Below, piece by piece: positions 15,708-24,947 of a stretch of DNA of 64,000 bases. Origin of the DNA: AE-B3B sp964543295 (GTDB lineage: Bacteria > Aerophobota > Aerophobia > Aerophobales > AE-B3A). The DNA is taken from contig CAZIXA010000001.1 of assembly GCA_964543295.1 (NCBI GenBank), positions 1-64,000 on the forward strand. The letters run 5' to 3'. Under the pieces are notes generated by a model. That model worked only from the letters and a program-made list of their open reading frames with translations. It made no database searches and was not told the DNA's origin. Position 1 is the stretch's first letter, and every line of letters begins with the position of its first letter. Both the position numbers and the translations under genes were made by a program.

Positions 15708-16169
15708 ATGGATAAGAAAACATTATCTAAATATCGGAGTGAAGTAATTGGAAAATTCATAAACATTGAATGGCGTATTAACGCAATAATCTCACAACAT
15801 TATTTTAAGACGGTATCGATGCCCTTTTTTCTAGAAGTTCTATATGATGAATATTTTAGTTTTGCATTAAAACGCAGAATTCTTCAAAAAATAATCCCTG
15901 ATTTAGACAATAAAAAAAAACAGGATTTAAATAGACTTAACACTATAAGAAACTATTTTGCACATTGTGGTCCAGAATTCGTTATGATTTCTGGAAAGCT
16001 AAAACCTGAACCAAAAAGAGTTGTTCCTGACCCAAGAACGAGAAGCCTAGAAAAAGGAATTGATTTTGAAAAACTGTATGAAGAATTCATTAAAAAAGAC
16101 AGAGGAGTAACAACATATTTAGGTAAGATTTTTACAGACCTTGGGGGGAGTTGTGAGGAAAAAAGCTAA
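15708..16169 (+). CDS. HEPN-domain protein
   Basis: 153 residues, helical. RLNTIRNYFAHCG contains RNYFAH, the Rx4H motif of HEPN ribonucleases and toxins. Base composition is clearly more AT-rich than the early operon upstream. No nucleotidyltransferase antitoxin partner lies beside it. It may be an abortive-infection or accessory RNase; the neighbouring restriction-modification genes suggest a defence cargo island. Confidence 0.6.
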   Translation: MDKKTLSKYRSEVIGKFINIEWRINAIISQHYFKTVSMPFFLEVLYDEYFSFALKRRILQKIIPDLDNKKKQDLNRLNTIRNYFAHCGPEFVMISGKLKPEPKRVVPDPRTRSLEKGIDFEKLYEEFIKKDRGVTTYLGKIFTDLGGSCEEKS

Positions 16170-16374
16170 CTCGACCTGAGACTTACTCTTTTTAGGCTCA
16201 TAGACCCTATTTAGGTAGGGGACAATACTTTGAGATGTCGATCACGAATGATTTTTTATGTTACTGTTGTCCTTATTGCCAATAATTTTTTCTCCGGTAT
16301 ACTTTAATGGTTTCTGATTTTAGGGTCTGGTTTGAGAAAGTTTCAGATAAAGTTCTTGGTACTGATCTTTTATT

Positions 16375-16497
16375 TTGAGGAAAAAGAAAAGTGACCGGAC
16401 ACTCCCCATCGAAGAGAAAAGGTGTGAAAGATGTGGCAAGAAAATAAGGATGGGTAGATACTGCTATTACTGCGGAAAGTATAAAGGATTGCGGTAG
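16375..16497 (+). CDS. Tiny zinc-ribbon protein
   Basis: 40 residues from TTG 16375 (start uncertain): CERCGKKIRM and YCYYCGKYKG supply two CxxC pairs. 200 bp upstream hold no gene I can support. Confidence 0.4.
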   Translation: MRKKKSDRTLPIEEKRCERCGKKIRMGRYCYYCGKYKGLR

Positions 16498-16617
16498 ATG
16501 AGAGTCCACATAGAGTTTTGAGATAAACAGGAATGGGTTTATACAACTATTTACTATCTATCTATACGCGTTTGGTCGCTTCAAACCCTTATGCTAAAAT
16601 AGTAATAAGGAAAAGAA

Positions 16618-17985
16618 ATGAAGCACAGTCTTGAAAAATCAACCCAAAGTGAACTAGGCGTTAGAGAGATAAATATCCTAAAATCACCCAAAAAAGGGGG
16701 TTCTTCTGATATAGACTCTATCCCGTATCTCAAGGAACTTGCTATTGAAATTTCTGAAAACAAACAACCTATACAGTTTACACCAAACATTAATGAACAT
16801 ATCCATCGCTGGGCTCCTTATGTACAAGGATTTTCGGCTTTATTTGTCCAGTCCATATTAGATCTCTATAAAGAACAATATAAGGACCCGGTTATCCTTG
16901 ATCCTTTCGCTGGTTGCGGTACGGTTTTAGTCCAAGCCAAGCTCAATGGCTATAAGTCATTTGGAACCGAACTAAACCCACTTTTACAGTTTATAGCTGA
17001 TACCAAACTTAATTGTTGGGACATTTCTCCAAATTATTTGCTAAAAATGTACAAGGCAATACCGAGGGATAAACAATCGCCCGCACCATCTTTTTTAAAA
17101 TCAAGTTCTCATTTCAATCAGGAGGTACTCAAGAATTTGGAAGTTCTCAGGGGAGGCATTGACTCTATAAAGCCTAGAAACGAGAAACAGAAAAAAGCGA
17201 AGGATTTAATAAAGGTTGGATTTTCTTCAATTCTTATTGATTGTAGCAACCTAAAACGAAGCCCATGTCTTGGCTATTGGAAGAACAAGGAAATATACGA
17301 TACGGCTCCATTTGTTTTGCTAAATCAAAAAATACACACCATCGCTGATGATTTAAAGCTTATCCATTCTCAATATAAGGATTTTATAGACACACAAAGT
17401 AAGGTTCTTCTAGCGAATGCGATGGAATTTAGGCACCGAGATAAATTTGACTTAGTTATCACATCTCCACCATATATGAATGGCTTGGATTACGTAATAA
17501 ATTATAAAATAGAAATGGGTTGGCTAGGATTTGTCAAGGATCATAAGGAGTTGAAGAGAATCAAAGATGAAATGGTTGTTTGCGATAATGTATCTAAAGG
17601 ATTGGTAAGAGAGTTTTCCAAATCCAAATGGACATACACAAATAATTGGATAGAAGAAATTAAAAATAATATTGAAAAGAATATTGCAAAGAGAGGAAGT
17701 TACAGAAGGAAAGATATGCCGTATATCGTTCATAAATACTTTGATGATTTATATAAAGTCATGAAAAGTGTTTTTTCTTCACTTAACTCTGGAGGACGGT
17801 TTATTTTAGTAATTGGGGATAGTCTAATTGCAGATGTATATGTTCCTACTGATTTACTAATAGCGAAAATAGGATCAGATTTAGGTCTCCGCATAGAAAA
17901 GATAGAAAAGGCGAGAGAAAGACGGTCTGGGCAGATACGAAGTTACAGGCTCAGGGAGTCTATTATTACATTGTTGAAAAGGTAA
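16618..17985 (+). CDS. DNA methyltransferase of a type II-like restriction-modification pair
   Basis: 455 residues. SAM motif I is ILDPFAGCGTVLVQAKLNG (about 97-115) and the catalytic motif is VITSPPYMNGLDYV (about 280-293), order I then IV with a long recognition region between. FSSILIDCSNLKRSPCLGYW precedes the catalytic motif. Four bases separate it from a GIY-YIG endonuclease gene, so the two should form one R-M system. AT-rich codon use differs from the flanking viral genes, suggesting recent acquisition. Confidence 0.8.
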   Translation: MKHSLEKSTQSELGVREINILKSPKKGGSSDIDSIPYLKELAIEISENKQPIQFTPNINEHIHRWAPYVQGFSALFVQSILDLYKEQYKDPVILDPFAGCGTVLVQAKLNGYKSFGTELNPLLQFIADTKLNCWDISPNYLLKMYKAIPRDKQSPAPSFLKSSSHFNQEVLKNLEVLRGGIDSIKPRNEKQKKAKDLIKVGFSSILIDCSNLKRSPCLGYWKNKEIYDTAPFVLLNQKIHTIADDLKLIHSQYKDFIDTQSKVLLANAMEFRHRDKFDLVITSPPYMNGLDYVINYKIEMGWLGFVKDHKELKRIKDEMVVCDNVSKGLVREFSKSKWTYTNNWIEEIKNNIEKNIAKRGSYRRKDMPYIVHKYFDDLYKVMKSVFSSLNSGGRFILVIGDSLIADVYVPTDLLIAKIGSDLGLRIEKIEKARERRSGQIRSYRLRESIITLLKR

Positions 17986-17989
17986 AATC

Positions 17990-18898
17990 ATGTCTAACAA
18001 CGATATAGGTTTCTACGAAGAACCTAGGAACAACCACGGCATAGTAAGAGCCTGGACGGCAAGACAGGTCCGTTCGTGGGAAATCCCCCGTAACATGAGG
18101 GCTTTAGAGGCGTTTAACGAAGAATTAGGGGGAATGGAGTTTCCCACCATTTACACTTTATTCGAAGGTAAAAATAGGGTCTATATTGGGGAGGCTAAAA
18201 ACATATACAATCGCCTAAAGACACACATTAATAATCCGGAAGAGAAGATAAAAGACTGGAAGAAAGCTATAGTAATTAACGACGGCCGTCCAGCCACACA
18301 ATCCGTTTTCAACGATACGGTTGTAAGGAAAGCATTGGAGTTATACTTAATCCGCTTATTCAAAGCGAATAAATATGTGGTAGTGGCTCAGGGAGAGCCT
18401 CAAAAGCTGAATGCGACACAAAAATTTCTAGTTGATTCATTAAAAACAGAGCTAAACTCTTTCTTGCGAAAAAAGACCATTATCTATAAGGTTCTCGAAG
18501 AAGCAGGGCAAGAAGAAGTAATGCGGGATGACCTAAAGAAGATACTCCAGAACACCGCGAGAAAAATACAAAAATGGGAAAGCCATGCGGTTGTAATTGA
18601 CAGTAAAAAAGCTTTCATCCGCGCAGGCAGTCCAAAGCCAAGAGGTTGGCAAATTACTTTGAGGGGACGCACATCTGAAAGCCTCATCGAATCTTTCAAA
18701 AGGGGAGATGGCTATTTGTTAGTGTCCCGGAATGGCGTGTTGTTAATACCACTTGTGGAGGTTCAGAAGGTAATTACAGATAAAACGGCGTACGAGCAAG
18801 ACACGATAGATGTCTGGATAAACTTCACAGAAGAAAAGGCTACGCTAAGCTATAAGCAAAATACTATCGATGTGACAAAATTCAAGTTGATTCAGTGA
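17990..18898 (+). CDS. GIY-YIG restriction endonuclease
   Basis: 302 residues. TIYTLFEGKNRVYIGEAKNI followed by YNRLKTHI (about residues 45-75) is the GIY-YIG core (here IYT...VYIG) with the conserved Arg. GIY-YIG nucleases such as Eco29kI and Hpy188I act as type II restriction enzymes. Directly downstream of the methyltransferase. C-terminal 120 residues look like a separate beta-rich specificity domain. Confidence 0.75.
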   Translation: MSNNDIGFYEEPRNNHGIVRAWTARQVRSWEIPRNMRALEAFNEELGGMEFPTIYTLFEGKNRVYIGEAKNIYNRLKTHINNPEEKIKDWKKAIVINDGRPATQSVFNDTVVRKALELYLIRLFKANKYVVVAQGEPQKLNATQKFLVDSLKTELNSFLRKKTIIYKVLEEAGQEEVMRDDLKKILQNTARKIQKWESHAVVIDSKKAFIRAGSPKPRGWQITLRGRTSESLIESFKRGDGYLLVSRNGVLLIPLVEVQKVITDKTAYEQDTIDVWINFTEEKATLSYKQNTIDVTKFKLIQ

Positions 18899-19299
18899 GG
18901 AGTCTGTCTGACTCACATCTTACCCCCATCCGCTCTCAAAACTCTTCTCACTTTTTCCATTGTAGCCAGCACCCCAATTACTAAAGGTCACTCCAGCTAA
19001 ATCCACAAGTTTTAGGGCATGAGGTCCTCGAGACCTCAATGGCTGTTTACTTTTTTAAGGCTCTTTCCGAGTTAGGGGGATTGGCTAGCAAGGGAGAAGA
19101 AAAACCTCTGTAGAATCATGGTGAGCACGTAGCAAATAAGAACAATGAATTTATGCTTACGGCGTGCAGGTTCCTTCCTTCTGCTCACTGACAAGAGCAC
19201 GCAAGGCTACCCAAGGCGGAATCAGAGAAAATGTTAAATCCCTTGAAAAGTCGGATAATTCGTGATTTATATGTAATCTCATTTGGTATAGGTGATCAA
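18899..19299. other. Convergent intergenic region, no gene seen
   Basis: About 400 bp between the rightward R-M genes and the leftward cassette. Contains one hairpin (GAGGTC...GACCTC, 19021-19037) without a T-run directly behind it. Nothing else recognised. Confidence 0.4.
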
Positions 19300-19725
19300 T
19301 CATAACTGCAATAATCCTTTTTGATACAAGTAATAGCCATTTCCAGTAGTCACATAGGTAAGATTTGCTATCCTCTGCAGATTTCTGAAGATGTCCTGCT
19401 CATTGTCCGTCTCGATATTTTCAGCTAGTTCTTCAAGCACTTCGTTAAGACTGTCAAATAGACCCTCTGGGATATTGATAGCTCTATCTGTACCCTGACT
19501 AATAGCAGCTGCTCTCGCATTGATTGTATTATATGCCCCGTTGAGAACCATGTGAATAAAGACAAGAGTAGCGTCAAACTCCAGATTGAAGACTCTCGTT
19601 ACGACTCCATATGCAGCGCTGAACCAATACAGTTTTCTATATTGATCTGAGGTGTCCCTCATTCGTGCGGCAATACTCCGAAATTCGTCAACAATAATTC
19701 TTCTGTGCTCGTCTGAAATATTCAT
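19300..19725 (-). CDS. Hypothetical protein of a three-gene cassette
   Basis: 141 residues, helical, with a central hydrophobic block (LVFIHMVLNGAYNTINARAA). No known motif. Third gene of a leftward cassette at the junction of early and late regions. Confidence 0.5.
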   Translation of the reverse strand: MNISDEHRRIIVDEFRSIAARMRDTSDQYRKLYWFSAAYGVVTRVFNLEFDATLVFIHMVLNGAYNTINARAAAISQGTDRAINIPEGLFDSLNEVLEELAENIETDNEQDIFRNLQRIANLTYVTTGNGYYLYQKGLLQL

Positions 19726-19801
19726 GGGGTCTCTCCTAGTAATTAAGAATTAGGCCTATCTTTATGATGCAGGCTTGTCATATCTAAACAAACGATAATA
19801 C

Positions 19802-20335
19802 TCATTCTCCGGATATCGTGTTAACCCGCATAGAACGAGTCACCTCGTCTGCTAATTCAATACTAACTTTTTCTTTTGTTTCAGTAGCCCCACTCTGTTC
19901 CTGTCCTAATTCAATACTCAGTCCTTGTTCTATTCCACTAGCCTCAGCTTGTTCCTCTCCACGAGCTATTCCTTTCCTTTCCTCATACTCAGGCGTTGAA
20001 ATTCCGTGGTCTTTTTCATGAGTCCTAGACGGTGGCATTATCCTTGCTTCGAATGATGAGGGCTCCCAAAAGTTCTCACCACCCCTATACCAGTAGTCGC
20101 TCAATAGTGAGAAGAGTTCTTTTTTCTCGCTTGGTACTAGTGTGGCTGCGCGGCGATAATATCGCGCCAAAGCGACGTGAATATCTCTAGCCTTCCGGCG
20201 CCTCCCTTGTCTTAGAAATTCATCACGATGCCTCATCATGTGGATTGATTGTTCAGTAAGGACATCTAATGCTTCCTCTGGAGATATCGCCTCCTTTCGT
20301 AACTTCGTGAGTGCGTCTTTGATTTTGTGATCCAT
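19802..20335 (-). CDS. Hypothetical protein with acidic tail, cassette gene 2
   Basis: 177 residues: helical basic N-terminal half (RRRKARDIHVALARYYRRAA) and a Glu/Gly/Gln-rich, likely disordered C-terminal half. Four bases after the upstream gene. Function unknown; could be an immunity or effector component. Confidence 0.5.
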   Translation of the reverse strand: MDHKIKDALTKLRKEAISPEEALDVLTEQSIHMMRHRDEFLRQGRRRKARDIHVALARYYRRAATLVPSEKKELFSLLSDYWYRGGENFWEPSSFEARIMPPSRTHEKDHGISTPEYEERKGIARGEEQAEASGIEQGLSIELGQEQSGATETKEKVSIELADEVTRSMRVNTISGE

Positions 20336-20339
20336 CTTA

Positions 20340-20921
20340 TCACCTCCTCATAAATAACCGTTCCAATTCCCGCAACAACGATTCCACTCTCGAACCCGCA
20401 AGTGCTGAGATTTTTCCAGCAACTTTTCCTATCTCTAACAGTTCCTTTCGATATTTCTTATATTTTTCGCTATTAGTGCTATTAACATATCCTTCTGCTC
20501 GACCAAGACTAGAACTTAACTGGCTAATATGCGCCGTCACCATACCCTGATCACTTTCATCAATATCTTTCGTAATTACCCTGAATGACGACTCTAATTT
20601 GTTGAATCGTCCTGAGACATCTGAGAGACTGGAAAGTGCAATATCATCTTTACCATCAGTCGCCATCAGCATTGTTTTCACAGCGTTATTGGCTCCCTCT
20701 CCTAAGATAAGAGAATCCTCATGCAGTCTTCGATAAGATTGAACCATTCCAGCGAGGCCTGCAAGACCCATGAGCTCTTTCTCAAATTCCACCAATTGTT
20801 TGTTTAACTCCTTGGCGTTTTCTTTCTTTATTTCTGTGCGGCCACCAGAAACCAAATCCTTAATGGTCTTAAGTCCAGTAATAATGCCTGTTATCAAATT
20901 CACCGTTGTTCTTAATTCCAT
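20340..20921 (-). CDS. Hypothetical helical protein, cassette gene 1
   Basis: 193 residues. Hydrophobic start (TVNLITGIITGLKTI) and long helices, arranged like bacterial membrane-touching bundles; no catalytic motif. First gene of the cassette; a TTGACA box lies upstream near 21033-21038 on this strand but the -10 is poor. Confidence 0.5.
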   Translation of the reverse strand: MELRTTVNLITGIITGLKTIKDLVSGGRTEIKKENAKELNKQLVEFEKELMGLAGLAGMVQSYRRLHEDSLILGEGANNAVKTMLMATDGKDDIALSSLSDVSGRFNKLESSFRVITKDIDESDQGMVTAHISQLSSSLGRAEGYVNSTNSEKYKKYRKELLEIGKVAGKISALAGSRVESLLRELERLFMRR

Positions 20922-21064
20922 GCTTCTGCCCCGGCCTTTTGAACCTTCACCTTGCGATAAATATCCCTTCCATACCTCGTCATTCTAAGTCTATCCACCT
21001 CTTTTTTGTTTATTGTTATAGAAAAATAAAAAATGTCAAGGGGCCGATTTGAATCATCTAAAAT

Positions 21065-21281
21065 CTAACCGTAGGTGTATTGGTTGTGCCATTTAAAATC
21101 TCACCGAAATTTAGTATCATACTCCTTGACTCGATGAAAAGTCAGGGAGGAAAGGACAATGGATATGTACTCAAGAATCCAATATCTCAAAAGGCTGCAA
21201 CAAAGGTACTTTCAAGCTCGCTCAAAAAAGGAGAAATCTTCTATTCTGGATGAGTTCTGCAAGAACACCCACCAGACAAGG
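21065..21281 (+). mobile_element. Truncated insertion sequence (left part only)
   Basis: Terminal repeat-like bases (TCTAACCGTAGGTG...TTGTGCC) and the first 41 codons of a transposase (21159-21281) related to the one at 51866-53113: MDMYSRIQYLKRLQQRYF against MDMNARNQYLKVLQRKYF. Homology stops at the end of the last late gene, so the rest is deleted. It marks an old rearrangement joint. Confidence 0.75.
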
Positions 21282-21282
21282 C

Positions 21283-22026
21283 TTATTTCCTCCCCACCGC
21301 CACCACCAGGCCCAGCCCTAGCCCCATCACTCCCAGCCAGGGGAGCATCTTCTTGAACTCGCTCCAGCTCGGCAGAGGAGGAAAAACGGTAGGCTCATCA
21401 GGGCCCACAATGGCAGGAGTAGCAAAGCACTCGTCAACCTCAAATAGCCCATAGGCGGAGACGTCCTTGACTTCCCTCGACATGACCGGCTGTGCGGTGG
21501 GGTCAACGCAATACCAGCCTTCGGGCAGGAGTGCTAAGGTATAAACATGAGAATAAGTCTCTTCTTGCCAGAAGGCGGTCTGTTTTAGCCAACATTTTAT
21601 CCCGGCAATTCCCAGCATAGTGCAGACCAGCGGAGTAAAACTAGAGCAGTCCCCAGTAACTCCGGGCTTTACCAGCTCCCAGGGCGGAGCCTCGGTATTT
21701 ATCACGTATTCCACATTCTTGTAGATCCACTCGGCAATTCTCCTTGCTTTGTCCATTTGGCTATCTAGCCCCTCAGTAATATAGCCGACCAATTCTATCA
21801 ATCCCAAGTGTCCTCTCCCCGGCACTATCCAGAGCTCAGTAATCGTTGTCCAGAAAGCCGGAGAGAAGCCCAGTTTTTGTAATTCGGCCTCATTGGCCCC
21901 TATGAGAATCCAATCATGGCCAGCGGTGGTGCCCCTTCGTTCGATATAGGTAGGCAGGGCCACCCGCTCAAGGGCTTTGTAGTATTCTATAAGCTCAACC
22001 GGAGTCTGGGTAAGTTGGGTATTCAT
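21283..22026 (-). CDS. Transglutaminase-like cysteine protease, tail anchored
   Basis: 247 residues. GDCSSFTPLVCTMLGI holds the active Cys, YSHVYTLALLPEGWY the His, CVDPTA the Asp: the transglutaminase/cysteine-protease triad. The C-terminus is a membrane helix ending in VVAVGRK, shared in style with many late proteins. Last gene of the late operon; its stop abuts the IS remnant. Probably virion-associated or envelope-acting (peptidoglycan or capsid processing). Confidence 0.7.
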   Translation of the reverse strand: MNTQLTQTPVELIEYYKALERVALPTYIERRGTTAGHDWILIGANEAELQKLGFSPAFWTTITELWIVPGRGHLGLIELVGYITEGLDSQMDKARRIAEWIYKNVEYVINTEAPPWELVKPGVTGDCSSFTPLVCTMLGIAGIKCWLKQTAFWQEETYSHVYTLALLPEGWYCVDPTAQPVMSREVKDVSAYGLFEVDECFATPAIVGPDEPTVFPPLPSWSEFKKMLPWLGVMGLGLGLVVAVGRK

Positions 22027-22463
22027 TTTTTATATAACTTATATCCTAAAAAAGTAACCAAGCCCCCTAGTGCGATTATTGCCCACCAGAGGGGCTTTCG
22101 GGCTTCTCTTGTGACCACAGGCTCAAATCCCATTGGTATGATTTCCCATCCTTCTCGTCTCAGTTCCCCTATTTCTCTCTGTCTATAAAATTGGTCATCA
22201 ACAACAGTCCAGGTGTCTTTTCCCACAATGCCATCAGCGACTAAATTATAGTCTGCCTGAAAACCTTTTACTGCTTCTTTGGTCCTAGTGCCGAATTTTC
22301 CATCTAGGATACCTGGGTCATATCCCAAAAACTGTAACATCATCTGAAGATAATATACCCAAGCATTGATATTGCTCCACTCAGTAGTAAACCCACTGCC
22401 GTATTTCAACGTAGGTCTATTCTTGGGTTCTGGGGTTAGAGGTTCAAAATAGCTATTTGTCAT
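22023..22463 (-). CDS. Peptidoglycan-binding domain protein, tail anchored
   Basis: 146 residues. A PG_binding_1 motif (MMLQFLGYDPGILDGKFG ... AVKGFQADYNLVADGIVG) sits in the middle; a C-terminal transmembrane helix ends YKLYKK. ATG 22463 overlaps the recombinase stop. A second protein of the same plan lies at 36568-36915. Likely a virion membrane protein contacting the cell wall. Confidence 0.75.
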   Translation of the reverse strand: MTNSYFEPLTPEPKNRPTLKYGSGFTTEWSNINAWVYYLQMMLQFLGYDPGILDGKFGTRTKEAVKGFQADYNLVADGIVGKDTWTVVDDQFYRQREIGELRREGWEIIPMGFEPVVTREARKPLWWAIIALGGLVTFLGYKLYKK

Positions 22464-23299
22464 TGCCACGCTCCTAAAAAGGGATGCTTCTCAAACACTT
22501 CCTCATCCACCGCCCTATCCTCAGGGTGGTAGTATTTATCCACCATTGCCGTGGGGTCGTTCCTGTTCCTGTAGCTCGTGATCCCGGCGGTATTCTTCCA
22601 GTGCATAAAGTTGGCCACTTCCTCCCTTTTTACTCCCCTGGTGATTAGCTCCGTTATAAGCCTTCTTCTCGGAGAGTGCCAGACTTCCTTGGGCCTTCTC
22701 TTTACTCCGGCAAGAGAGCAAATCCGCTTGAACATCATATTGAGATCCAAGCCTCCATCGAAGGAAAAGCCAGCAATGATGTGAAACACCGGCTCAGGGA
22801 TAAGGTGTTTCCTTACTCTTCCCCCCTTCTCGGTATGAACCAGGATAGTGCGGTTATTTATATCTAGGTCCTTCCTGGAGGCTATCTCCATCTCTCCCTG
22901 TCGGAGGCCATAGATGGTAGAGAGGGCAAGGTAAAATCTCTCTTTTTGGCTGCCCTGTTCCCTCACAGCCTTAATCAGCTTTCTCACATTGTCGGAAGCC
23001 ATAGTGGGCTGCTCGGTCTCTTTTACTTTGGGAAGTATGTCTCTTGAGCTGATCATAAGGGGCTGTTTCTTTGCCCGGAGGAGCATCTTTATAGCGGAGA
23101 AGGCCGAGTTGATATAAGCTCTTGACTTTCTTTCCTTCTCCAGGAGGGCGCAGAACTTCCTTATGTCAAACTCATCGTAGGTATCTTTCAGTCCCGCGAA
23201 AGTAAGGAATCTCCTGATGAAGAAAAGATAGGCTCTTCTGGTATCGGGGTTTCTATTTTTCAGGAGCAGTCCCAGATTCTCGGCTATTTCCTCGTTCAT
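22460..23299 (-). CDS. Tyrosine recombinase / integrase
   Basis: 279 residues from ATG 23299 (ATGA overlap with the upstream stop; TTG 23323 also open). Catalytic residues in order: Arg in IYGLRQGEME, Lys in TEKGGRVRKH, HxxR in WHSPRR, His in HWKNTAG and Tyr in GITSY or KYYH. N-terminal SAM-like core-binding domain is present. Candidate to act on the 19-bp repeats. Oddly it is embedded deep in the late operon rather than next to an att site, so it may be made late or also act in genome resolution. Confidence 0.8.
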   Translation of the reverse strand: MNEEIAENLGLLLKNRNPDTRRAYLFFIRRFLTFAGLKDTYDEFDIRKFCALLEKERKSRAYINSAFSAIKMLLRAKKQPLMISSRDILPKVKETEQPTMASDNVRKLIKAVREQGSQKERFYLALSTIYGLRQGEMEIASRKDLDINNRTILVHTEKGGRVRKHLIPEPVFHIIAGFSFDGGLDLNMMFKRICSLAGVKRRPKEVWHSPRRRLITELITRGVKREEVANFMHWKNTAGITSYRNRNDPTAMVDKYYHPEDRAVDEEVFEKHPFLGAWQ

Positions 23300-23847
23300 T
23301 TCTTCCAGTTCCCCTGCTTCCAAGGCTGGGTGATCAACAGAGCAAGGCCGAGCATTCCCAGGCCAGCGAGAATAAAAATGGGAAACTTTGTCTCCTCGCT
23401 TATATAAGCAATGGGCACCTCATAGCCTACGGTGATAGCCGTCACCTCAAAGTAGTCCAGCCAGGCAAAGTCGCATCTATTATCCCAATCCACATAGGGG
23501 GCTCCGAGACACTGAGAGACCAGGCTCGCCGCAAAGCTCACAGTCTCAAATGTAACTTCATCTTGGTAGAGCTGAATGTCCAGAAGGATAGTTCCTCCGA
23601 AGGGGTCATAACAGGCGTAGAGCACATGGAGGTTATAATATGCGCTGGCGGTATCGAGAAAGGACTGTAAGCTCAGTCGTGCCTCTTCCCTTGTCAGGGA
23701 CACCTCAGTTGTAATATCGAACTTCACCCTCACTACCGCTGGCATTGAGAGGGGTATATCTTCCCTGATTCTTACCTTATATACCCAATCTAGTGTTCGG
23801 AGAAACCAGTAGTCCGCCGGAACTCCTGCCTCTACTTTCCATTTCAT
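23296..23847 (-). CDS. Tail-anchored late protein
   Basis: 183 residues. Beta-rich soluble part, then a membrane helix near the C-terminus (IFILAGLGMLGLALLIT) and a basic end. Overlaps both neighbours by a few bases. Proposed virion membrane protein. Confidence 0.55.
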   Translation of the reverse strand: MKWKVEAGVPADYWFLRTLDWVYKVRIREDIPLSMPAVVRVKFDITTEVSLTREEARLSLQSFLDTASAYYNLHVLYACYDPFGGTILLDIQLYQDEVTFETVSFAASLVSQCLGAPYVDWDNRCDFAWLDYFEVTAITVGYEVPIAYISEETKFPIFILAGLGMLGLALLITQPWKQGNWKK

Positions 23848-24302
23848 TTTTTCCTCTTTTTAGCTGCCGTGCCGATGGCTATAGTAGCTATGGCTGCTCC
23901 TATCCCTAATAGCCACCAGGCGAATTTTTTCGCCACCCATTCGTTCATAAACAGGGCATCAGTTCCGGTAATGGAGTAGCCGCTTACTGTATTCAGCTCG
24001 GAGCCAAATTGGGCATCCAGGTCGCTGTGCTTGCGTATGGTGGGGCCAATGTTGTAGAAGATCACGCAGAACATGCCCCGGGCTCCTTTGCCTCCCATGT
24101 CGTAGAGGGTAAGATCGAGCTTCCTCAGGGCTTCGTTCATAGCCGCATAGACCCAGTTCCTCGCCTGGTCGATGCCAACCCCTTCCATAACATAAAGGTC
24201 ATAGACGTGCTCGTAGTATTTGCCCGTATCTATCGGGTCTCCCGGCATCACAGGAACCAGAGTCCCTTCGGGTATCGTTTTGGGAAACTCTATTGCTGGC
24301 AT
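23844..24302 (-). CDS. Tail-anchored late protein
   Basis: 152 residues; soluble domain rich in aromatic residues, then WWLLGIGAAIATIAIGTA and the basic tail AKKRKK. No enzymatic motif. Same plan as its neighbours. Confidence 0.55.
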   Translation of the reverse strand: MPAIEFPKTIPEGTLVPVMPGDPIDTGKYYEHVYDLYVMEGVGIDQARNWVYAAMNEALRKLDLTLYDMGGKGARGMFCVIFYNIGPTIRKHSDLDAQFGSELNTVSGYSITGTDALFMNEWVAKKFAWWLLGIGAAIATIAIGTAAKKRKK

Positions 24303-24312
24303 ATTACGCCTC

Positions 24313-24663
24313 CTAAGTTATTTTTCTTATTAAAATTCCATCGCATAACACTTCAAAATCATGAGGTACATTGTCATTATTATAAGCCGTAAACCTGATT
24401 TTATCCCTTACAAAATAGGGAGGGTCATATAGTTTTGGTCTCCTAAACTCCCCAACTTGGCGGTGCAGTCGTTCTACCAGGTCATCATCCACCTCCCAAT
24501 CTATATAGGTATTAGCATACCAGCGAGTTGCTAAGTCACAGATGAAACCGACGTAGTCTGAAGGTAACTCAAATTCATAAACAACTTCGGAGTGTCCCGA
24601 TTCGACCCTTAGGGGTTCTCTAGGTTGATGAGGCTCGTAATAAACTGAAAAAGGAATGCTCAT
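24313..24663 (-). CDS. Beta-rich late protein without anchor
   Basis: 116 residues, mostly predicted beta (VVYEFELPSDYVGFICDLA), no membrane helix. May be a small capsid or spike component. Overlaps the preceding gene by 4 bp. Confidence 0.5.
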   Translation of the reverse strand: MSIPFSVYYEPHQPREPLRVESGHSEVVYEFELPSDYVGFICDLATRWYANTYIDWEVDDDLVERLHRQVGEFRRPKLYDPPYFVRDKIRFTAYNNDNVPHDFEVLCDGILIRKIT

Positions 24664-24947
24664 TTTTTCACCGACACCACTGCTACTATGCTTAAAGCTA
24701 TAATCCCCGCTATGGCTATCATTCCAATTAGGCCCCAGGGAATGGCTTTCTCACTATTCTCAACACCCGTAGGGACATATTGAACCGCTGGCTTTTCTTC
24801 TTCGGGAGGTGCTTCCGGCTCCCTTCCATAAATATAGTCCTGTAGCTCTTTTTGCTCCGCCAGTTGCTTGTCAAGCCATTCCTCCTGTGCCGGAATATCG
24901 CTGATTTGTCTTTGTTCGTATTCCTCAGGGGTTAGGCGCTCTATCAT
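24660..24947 (-). CDS. Tail-anchored late protein
   Basis: 95 residues: helical, Glu-rich N-terminal part, proline linker, then IPWGLIGMIAIAGIIALS and a short basic end. Same architecture as the other anchored late proteins. Confidence 0.55.
   Translation of the reverse strand: MIERLTPEEYEQRQISDIPAQEEWLDKQLAEQKELQDYIYGREPEAPPEEEKPAVQYVPTGVENSEKAIPWGLIGMIAIAGIIALSIVAVVSVKK

Noticed and set aside
19021..19037. Intrinsic terminator at the convergence point
   Set aside because: The hairpin is short and the T-run starts 12 bases later, too far for a standard terminator.
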